Shown here: piece by piece, positions 57,181 through 64,000 of the stretch
Layout: the number at the start of each line of letters is the position of its first letter
Position numbering within the stretch: position 1 is the first letter of the stretch
Assembly: GCA_032622095.1 (NCBI GenBank)
Contig: CP136064.1
Location: forward strand, 36,258,426 to 36,322,425
Reading direction: 5' to 3'
DNA: 64,000 nt
Source of the DNA: Siphonodentalium dalli
Taxonomy: Eukaryota; Mollusca; Scaphopoda; Gadilida; Siphonodentaliidae
The notes under the pieces: generated by a model
What the model was told of the DNA's origin: nothing
What the model saw: the letters and a program-made list of their open reading frames with translations, nothing else
Database searches by the model: none
Program-made: the position numbers and the translations under genes

Positions 57181-57979
57181 TAATTCAACCCTTCCAGGGT
57201 ATTTACAGAGTCTATTTGAGCGCTCCTCTAGATTATTGTCAGGGCCCGACATAGCTCGCCTTGAAAAACTTATTCTGGAATTTCAAGACGTGTTTGCAAA
57301 AGACGAGTTTGACTTGGGTACATTCTCCCAAATCGAGCACAGTATTCCTCTTCTAGAGGGAGCTCGTCCAATTAAGCAGCCTATGAGGCGCACCCCAGCA
57401 TGCTTTGCCGACCAAGAGGAAACTCATTTGAAAAAGCTTTTGATGGCCAAGGTCATCGAGCCATCTGTGTCGGAATGGGCATCAGCCCCTGTCCTTGTTA
57501 AAAAACGGGACGGCTCTATTCGCTGGTGCATAGACTATCGCGTCGTAAACTCGGTGACACGCAAAGACGTCTACCCATTGCCCCGAATTGATGAGTGTCT
57601 TGACACACTTAGTGGAATTTCGTGGTTTGGAAAGGCAGACTGTTTGGCTGCGTACCATCAGGTTACCGTACGCGAAGAAGACAGTGCTAAAACAGCCTTT
57701 CTTACCAAATACGGGATTTTCAATTTGATTAAAATACCGTTCGGCCTAACTGGAAGCCCGTTTACTTGGTGTAGGGTTATCAATTTGGTATTGCACGGTC
57801 TGAACTGGGATATCTGTTTAGGGTACTTGGACGACGTAGTTCTGATGGGCAATTCGATTCAAAATCATTTGGAAACATCGAAAAAGTACTCTCCCGGTTC
57901 CGAAAATACAATCTTAAACTCAAGCCCAGTAAATGTGAGTTTTTTCAGAAAAGTATTGAATTTCTGGGCAGAATTGTGA
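57181..57979 (+). pseudogene. Reverse transcriptase, Ty3/gypsy type
   Basis: Contains 'VLVKKRDGSIRWCIDYRVVN', 'DVYPLPRIDECLDTLSGISW', 'FGKADCLAAYHQV' (first Asp), 'IPFGLTGSPFTW' and 'CLGYLDDVVLMG' with the YLDD active site at 57824-57835. All motif blocks are present in order. The frame breaks near 57872 in an A-run and the RT connection continues in the next frame. Confidence 0.92.
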
Positions 57980-58633
57980 GTGAGCAAGGTGTGAAAATGA
58001 TGGAATCATCTATAGAGGTTGTCCAAAGCTGGCCTGTACCCAGAGTACTAGAGAGGTAGAAAGTTTCTGTGGGCTAGTTAATTATCATCGTTTATTCATA
58101 ACAAAATATGCAGAGTTAGCACGACCTCTATATGACATCACCGGTAAACATAAATTTAAATGGAACCCAGGACAGCAGGTTGCATTTGATAGGCTCAAGG
58201 AGGCGCTGACATCGCCACCTGTGCGAGCCTACCAAATTCAACTGACCTTTTTGTTCTGGACTGTGATAGTAGTAATTTTGCCATCGGTGGGGAATTAATT
58301 CAAATCCAAGATGGTAATGAGAAAGCTATCTCCTTTGGTAGATTTGTGCTGTCCCCACAACAACGGCGTTATTGTACTACACGGCGAGAACTTCTTGCAG
58401 TAGTACGATTCATACGACAATTTCGCCACTATCTGCTAGGTCGGAAATTCATGGTAAGGACTGATCATAGTAGACTAAGGTGGCTCATGAACTTTAAGGA
58501 ACATCAAGGACAACTTGCGATGTGGTTAGATGAACTCGTTGAGTATACTATGGTTATTGAGCATCGCAAGGGAACATTGCACGTAAATGCCGATGCGCTG
58601 TCCAGAATTCCTACGGACGGCTCATGTGAATAG
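57980..58633 (+). pseudogene. RT connection and RNase H
   Basis: After further one-base changes (near 58047 and 58240) the segments read 'VNYHRLFITKYAELARPLYD', then 'FVLDCDSSNFAIGGELIQIQ' (first RNase H Asp), then 'RRYCTTRRELLAVVRFIRQF' (Glu) and 'VNADALSRIP' (the DALSR motif). The 58346-58633 frame is a clean 95-residue piece. This is a complete but fragmented RNase H. Confidence 0.85.
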
Positions 58634-58963
58634 TATTTCCCAGGGTGTAAACTCTCTGATCTCCCTTGTGGGGGTGTAAATATTGCACTCGTGTGTTTAA
58701 TAGCTGGACCAGATTCGAAAGTACTGTGGACGATGTAGTTCCCCTAACCAAAGGTTCTATTACATTTGCCGAACTATCTGAGAACGCCAGTCCGGCAATT
58801 CGCCAGACAGATAGTCAGCCAAACCCTCCCCTAGGTTTTCGTGGGAGCCGGGAGATGAGTGGGAAGATCCCTATGAACCAACAGACTCCGTCTGTTCGAA
58901 CACGGTTGGACCCATTCATAGGTTGACTTAGAAATATCACCAGGATTAAAACCTGAAGTCAGG
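58634..58963 (+). pseudogene. Spacer between RNase H and integrase
   Basis: Low-similarity region with a CKYC..VF block at about 58674. No domain assigned. It corresponds to the variable spacer of gypsy Pol. Confidence 0.5.
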
Positions 58964-60044
58964 GTGCGACAGACCACTACCCCCAAGGATAATGCCCTCC
59001 TAGCGGATGTATGTACTCTGGACGAACTCGCTGAATTTCAGCGCTATGACCCTGACTTAGCCCCTGTGATTGGGTGGTTAGAAACTGGAATAGACCCCAG
59101 GGAAGGTGAACTGTTTATTAGTAGCCAAGCTACTAAGTATATTTGGATAAACCGGCAACGTTTCCAAATAAAAATATAAATTGTTGTACAAAATCAAGCG
59201 GGATTCCCAACAAGTCTTGGTTATTCCACGTAAGTTTGCCACTGAAATTCTGACCCTCGCCCATGATATTCTAGCTTCAGGCCATCAGGGCGTAACCCGT
59301 ACCCGAGAACGGAGACGGCAAAATAACTATTGGTATGGGGTTAGCGAAGATATTGAAACATTCGTGGCTGCATGCCCCCAGTGTAATCAAGGCAAGAAAC
59401 CGGTTCGACATGCTAAATGGGAGCAGGTTTCTTTCCACGCTGGGCCCCCAATGGAACGTGTACATATTGATTTTTTGGGACCGTTGCCACTCAGCCAGAA
59501 TGGAAATAAATATATTTTGGTTATGACCTGTCAGTTCACCAAATGGGTCGAATTTATAGTATTACCCGATCAGACTACCGAAACAGCAGCCTACACAGCT
59601 GTTAAAGAATTCTTTTCGAGATTTGGATGTCCGTTCCAAATTTTCTCTGATCAAGGGTCTTGTTTTGAATCAAAGCTGTTCACAGCAATGTGTGAAGCGC
59701 TTCAGATCCATAAGGCACGTACCACGCCATATCGACCTTCCGCGAATGGTGCCGCAGAACGCCAGAATCGGACATTGATGAATGCCGTCCGCTGTTATAT
59801 TGATAAAAACCAGAAATCCTGGGATATGTATCTTTCACAGCTCGCCGGGGCCATGCGATCATCGGTACACCGTCTTACGGGTTTTACACCCAATAGAATG
59901 ATGCTGGGACGTGAGGTAAATCACCCGTCAGATCTCGTTTTTAATTTTAATTCAAAAATACCAGAATATGAAAATGCGGCCGAATATGTGCTCGCGCGTG
60001 AGCACTTGAAGGCTGCTTGTAAAAAAAATGAAGCGAGATTATGA
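58964..60044 (+). pseudogene. Integrase, HHCC zinc domain and intact DDE core
   Basis: A short lead-in frame (58964-59179) runs to 'ATKYIWINRQRF'. After a one-base change, 59181-60044 encodes 287 residues: HHCC zinc finger H28, H35, C65, C68 ('AHDILASGHQG', 'CPQC'), and catalytic D97 ('VHIDFLGP'), D157 ('FSDQGSCFES') and E193 ('GAAERQNRTL'), with 35 residues between D157 and E193. Inserts the cDNA copy into chromosomal DNA. The longest uninterrupted domain in the element. Confidence 0.92.
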
Positions 60045-60503
60045 TGTTAAAATTAACAAATTTGAATATAAGCTTCGTGATTTAGTATACTTGTTGGACA
60101 CCGTACAAAGAAAGGGAAAGCCCGAAAACTGTGTTCTTTTTGGAAAGGTCAAGGCATCATTGCTAAAGTATACATGCCATACCTTTTTAAAATATTTTTT
60201 AAAAGTGCCACCAATGTGGTAAATCACGATCGACTGAAAAAGTGTCACGATCGAACCATTCCGCCATGGCTAACTAAATGTTTAAAACGCTTCCATGATA
60301 CGGGAGAAGTCACACTCGGGAGATCTCTTAGAGTCGGACGCACCCCATTTCGGTTCGCAGGGACGTCCTTTTACAACCCTGCAGTCATTGGGGAGGTTGC
60401 TGTCTCCTTGGCACGGATCCTGGGAACATCCCCGGAGGACGTGTTAGCTCGGACACAGGAAAATGCCCAAAGACTGTATGGCATTCAGCCGATCAACCTT
60501 TAA
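60028..60503 (+). pseudogene. Integrase C-terminal GPY/F-like module and tail
   Basis: An A8 run at about 60021-60028 shifts the frame. 'LRDLVYLLDTVQRKGKP' begins an SH3-like module, whose second half lies in a further frame ending 'NVVNHDRLKKCHDR' at 60205-60260. The tail 'SPEDVLARTQENAQRLYG' closes Pol at 60503. No envelope frame follows. Confidence 0.75.
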
Positions 60504-61032
60504 ACTCCATTTCACACTACTTATGTCTGTTGATCAGGTGTTCCAAATTATTTGTTTTGGCTTTTCGGCTTGTAGGAGACACTCTCATGCTCAAATTTCT
60601 GCTCATTACTACTACTTTCCAAAATTTAGAGAGTGCTCATTCTGATTAACAATATCGCCAACTTGAGACCAAGTCAGTAAAGCTGATTATACACATCCTT
60701 GGAGTCAGTCCGGTAAACATTACAGGACTGATTATATACCACCATGGATTTGTAAACTGCCTTGACTGACATTTTGTATGTTCATGACTTAAATGTTTTA
60801 TCCCGACGCTGTACGCCAGTAGGTGCAGTGTTATTTTTAATTTTTGTATTGTGTTGTGAATTGCTGTGATTGTGTAACTGTGTAAAACACTTTGGATTCA
60901 TCATTCTTCAACAACTTTGGATTTGTTATTCTTCAACAACTTTGGATTCGCCATTTATCATCAACTAGAAACTTAGGATTCATCATTCAGAAATTGGGAT
61001 TCATTTCGTCACGGGGGATACATCATTTTATT
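60504..61032 (+). other. 3' untranslated region of the gypsy element
   Basis: Non-coding. Includes a ~28-bp tandem repeat 'ttcttcaacaactttggatt', three copies at about 60882-60955. Confidence 0.7.
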
Positions 61033-61047
61033 AAGAAAAGGGAATAG
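61033..61047 (+). promoter_or_regulatory. Polypurine tract
   Basis: AAGAAAAGGGAATAG ends directly at the 3' LTR, the expected position for the plus-strand primer. Confidence 0.8.
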
Positions 61048-61301
61048 TGTTGTGAAATTGGGTTAACCGGAAATATGGTGCAGCAATTCTTAATAGACCG
61101 GAAATTACAATGAGGATCCGAAGCGAAATCGAGTGGACCAGCAAACCGGAGAAATCAGAACGAAAACAGAAACCAAACAATCCAGACGTATCATTTTATA
61201 TCCTTTGCAATCCTTGCTTGTTTCAAGATGTATTAATAGTAAGTATGTTCATTATTATATATTATATTGTAACTGGTTAATATATATAGCCAATTTTTAC
61301 A
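61048..61301 (+). repeat. 3' LTR
   Basis: 254 bp, TGTTGTG to TTTTTACA, two substitutions and no gaps relative to the 5' LTR. Confidence 0.92.
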
Positions 61302-61827
61302 ATAGTATTTGTCATCACAGCAGACATAATATTTCGTCCTGTGTCTCAGTTGTCAACAAAGCCGAAACCACCAATTAATTCCTTGCTCGCAATTCACATT
61401 CGACTGATTAACCTATTGTCTTATAATTGCTGGTCACAATACACGCATATCATAAATACGCGGTGTACAGTGTCGCCACTAATGTGAATACAAAGGGGAT
61501 TAACTGTAAAAACAACTTTATTAATAATTACCTTTTGCGGTTGATTAGCAGTTTGATCGCAGTTTGATATGTACAGAAAGATATTACTGTTTTGTGAAAA
61601 CTAAAGACTGACCGCTGGGTTTATAGATTTGTTGATCGAGTTTCATTGTTTCTAAGTCGGCACGTGTAACGGATAATCCGCCTTCGATGATGTCTTATGA
61701 CTAGATAGTTCATATCACATAATTTTTTTAAACCCACTTGCCAAATTTTTGCCAAATGAATGTTGTTTTCCCAGATGAAAATATTTGTTGCCATTGGCAA
61801 ATTTGGCAAGTGGCAGTGCGAACCCTG

Positions 61828-63165
61828 TATAGGAGGGGTTAATTTTTAATTTTATTAGACGGCTCCTGTGCCTTAACAATCTGTCGTATGGCGTGCTTCA
61901 AGCTCCCAATTTGTTTTCTGAGGATAATGAGCACGGGACATGTTCCAGAGCAGAAATCTGAAAAACGACCATATCTTGCTATATGTTGCGGTCCACCAAT
62001 TATTCTCCATAGGCGACAGTGTTAATATCCGGGGCTATGCTCGATTCCTTGTGAATACTGGAACTTTCTAACCTAGTAAATTTTGAAGAATGGCTCTTCG
62101 GACCCAATATGACCCAAACAAATTAATAGCTCCGTGTGCCTTTTCCGTCTTTAAATGTACCGCTTTTGATACTGCCCTAATTCCGCACAAAAAAACCATC
62201 ACCAAATTTTCAATCATACCCCCATTAAATGCCAGGTTAATTATTTCACCCACTCTGTATCAATATTCACCTAGGTATAATATTTTCATGGTGGCTTTGA
62301 TTTTTTCTTGTTTTAGCATTAATTTTATCCCAATCATAATCAACCATTCAGCTGCCAGATGTGATTTTATGCTGATTTGAGTGTGGGTGACAGCACACCA
62401 GGGGGGGTAATTTTTTATATTTGGTGTACTATAAGCTATAAGTAGTCATTTGGTGCCAGCGTCATAATTATTATGACTTGATTTAGCCCACCTCAATTTG
62501 GGATGTGCCATGGGCGAACACGAAACTGATATCATAGCCTATTCCTTACAAGCCAAAATTGGCCTGGCATGCATACTTTGAAATTTCTCAACCGCTAGTA
62601 ATCGTGGAGTAACCGTGATTTCTATTTCACCGAATAGTCCAAACTTGCACACTTCCGCGACTAGAACTAGCCTATATTCAAACAAATGTGTGTTACGCTT
62701 CATCCAACAGATTGAGAATTAGCCAGTTGCCAATATTTTGACCATACTCACTTTGGGATCCGGTCATTATATGTGGTATATTTATTAGGAAATTTACGTC
62801 TTCCAACTGTCGTTGTAATACCATAGTATTCAGCTCTTGTTCTACGTGAATTTACAAAGTACATGTATATAGATTGGAACATATTTAACAGGATTCGTGG
62901 CATCTCCTCTTATTTGTTCACCCGGAAATTATATTGTTCTTCGTGCATGAAGAGGCTGTTGAATAAATGTAAGTTCAGGGTCATATGGTCACGATACCCG
63001 GCATACGCTGATATCTAAACACACACAAGGTTCGATGCTGTCATTGCGCCCTCTTATGGTGTAGATTGACAAGTATATATGTCCTGCCGTAGGAGGTGAA
63101 GTACTAAATGTGATTATAAGAAACGTACTCGGTATTTTCGTACTTGAACCATGTAACGAACGACA
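61828..63165. other. No feature recognised
   Basis: AT-rich DNA after the hAT-like border. A 96-residue plus frame at 62090-62380 has hydrophobic stretches but no recognisable domain, start context or splice sites. Confidence 0.45.
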
Positions 63166-63179
63166 ATTTTGGCTTGATT

Positions 63180-63370
63180 ATTATGTCATACAATGGCCGT
63201 TGCATGTTTGGCGATGAACCTTTCAACCGATTGGAACATATGCGCCCTTTGTGAACACATATCATGTAACGTAACGAAGATCGATTCATATTCTGCAATG
63301 CAGTGGCCATTGCATGTTTGGCGATGAACCTTTTAACCAATTGGAACGTATGCCCCCTTTTTGAACACAA
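63180..63370. repeat. ~111-bp tandem repeat, two copies
   Basis: 'gcatgtttggcgatgaacct' followed by 'attggaacntatgc' occurs at 63203 and 63314. The stretch 'catgtaacg' before each copy is also shared. The minus-strand frame across it repeats accordingly. Confidence 0.8.
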
Positions 63371-64000
63371 CCAATTGGGAAAATAAATTATAAATATGAG
63401 ATATTATTACAAGTATTTAAATTTCCGTCTTTCTCACTAAATATTGTAATTAAATTTTTCAAAATGAAGTTACATAAAAATTACAATTAAATCAAATGCA
63501 AAAAACAATTTCTGTCGAAAGTTACGACAGAGCTGAATTTTTTATTATTTTTTTTTCAATGCTGAAAATAAGATTTACTAGCTTGCCCGACAACTAGTAC
63601 CTGAAATACAATCAAAATTCACTTTCACACAAAATGTTAGATTGGTGAACATAACTATTAGTGTTAGTATGAACATTGAATTTGTGCGATGGGACACCTA
63701 CGTGCGATACAAATACTGATGCGATAAATTTATTTACCACCAATTTGAAGATAACCGACCGTCTTTATTACGGTAATTACAATTTCACGATAAACCGACA
63801 ACGCGATTTCAGAATGAAAGCATTTAGGATAGTCGTGGAGTGACGTCTCACAATTACTTTGTCAATGCAAAATAACAATGACATGTCAATATCAATACCA
63901 AATTTCAAAATGTCTTATTCAAATTCACTTGTAACAATTTCGCTGCAACAGAAATACAATCTTCCCAATCTTATGGCACAATAACATCACAGATATGTCG
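63371..64000. other. No feature recognised
   Basis: AT-rich right end of the window with no supported feature. Confidence 0.45.

Larger units (their letters stand above)
52482..61301 (+). mobile_element. Ty3/gypsy LTR retrotransposon, 8.8 kb
   Basis: Two 254-bp LTRs enclose a primer binding site, an HhH-tagged Gag, protease, reverse transcriptase, RNase H, integrase with a GPY/F-like tail, and a polypurine tract. The order PR-RT-RH-IN defines Ty3/gypsy. No envelope-like frame. LTRs differ at 2 of 254 positions and no indel. The coding region is nonetheless broken by a dozen or so frame changes, mostly single bases in short homopolymers. No clear TSD directly beside the LTRs. Confidence 0.92.
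52197..61827. mobile_element. Small hAT-like element interrupted by the gypsy insertion
   Basis: The left end CAGGGTTGGCGCTGGATCC at 52197 and the inverse of the right end, CAGGGTTCGCACTGCCAC (to 61827), are a good hAT-type terminus pair. Both are followed inward by repeats of TTGCCAAAT. Flanking 8-mers are TATGGAAG (52189-52196) and TATAGGAG (61828-61835): six of eight match, and both differences are transitions. Without the gypsy element the host element would be about 811 bp, with no transposase. Confidence 0.65.

Noticed and set aside
60504-61032. Envelope gene that would make the gypsy element an errantivirus
   Set aside because: Only ~530 bp lie between the Pol end and the polypurine tract, with no open frame of suitable length.
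62090-62380. 96-residue plus-strand frame with hydrophobic stretches
   Set aside because: No recognisable family, promoter or splice context; consistent with a chance frame in AT-rich DNA.

Overview
Eukaryotic, almost certainly metazoan, AT-rich DNA with no operons, rRNA, tRNA or CRISPR that I can see. The best guess is a marine mollusc-like invertebrate. This rests on the non-LTR reverse transcriptase families, intronic repeats of the kind common in bivalve introns (a stretch reading like 'gggccataactctg'), and dense MITEs and microsatellites. The lineage is an inference, not a result. LAYOUT. 0-6 kb: a ~120-bp tandem repeat, GACA and CT microsatellites, a small fragment of an invertebrate transposon-type protein (minus, EEADT motif), then a ~43-50-bp degenerate minisatellite bracketed by a ~130-bp inverted repeat. 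6.2-10.8 kb (minus): one decayed L2/CR1-type non-LTR retrotransposon, split by a 1.74-kb insertion that carries an array of GGTATACC-centred palindromes. 11.4-19.7 kb: MITE-like elements (including a 400-bp TTAA-flanked one with ~120-bp inverted arms), a TGTGTA/TACACA array and a strong 56-bp hairpin. 22-28 kb: a satellite-rich block with a 5'-truncated non-LTR element and tandem arrays of ~185, ~190, 159 and ~140 bp. 31.5-34.9 kb: a 1.48-kb inverted-repeat element with a smaller one nested in it, and two more non-LTR 3' ends. 35.5-38.4 kb: CTTAAG-palindrome, AGACCGATC and 33-bp repeat arrays. 39.7-50.8 kb (plus): the only gene-like locus, at least nine exons encoding an N-terminal CARF/ALS2CR8-like region, a MULE-type transposase core and a SWIM zinc finger. 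Its introns carry several MITEs whose insertion boundaries can be read exactly. 52.2-61.8 kb: an 8.8-kb Ty3/gypsy LTR retrotransposon (254-bp LTRs differing at only 2 sites) that appears to sit inside a small hAT-like element. HOW IT FITS TOGETHER. Most open reading frames here belong to mobile elements or are by-products of tandem repeats. The gypsy element has the normal order Gag-PR-RT-RNaseH-IN, with two unusual additions at the Gag N-terminus: a helix-hairpin-helix (HhH) domain and a long Y/G/Q/S/P-rich prion-like tract. Its many frame breaks look like single-base changes in short homopolymers, which does not fit the near-identity of its LTRs. The other recurring theme is arrays built from short dyad-symmetric motifs: at least five unrelated sequence families share that architecture.
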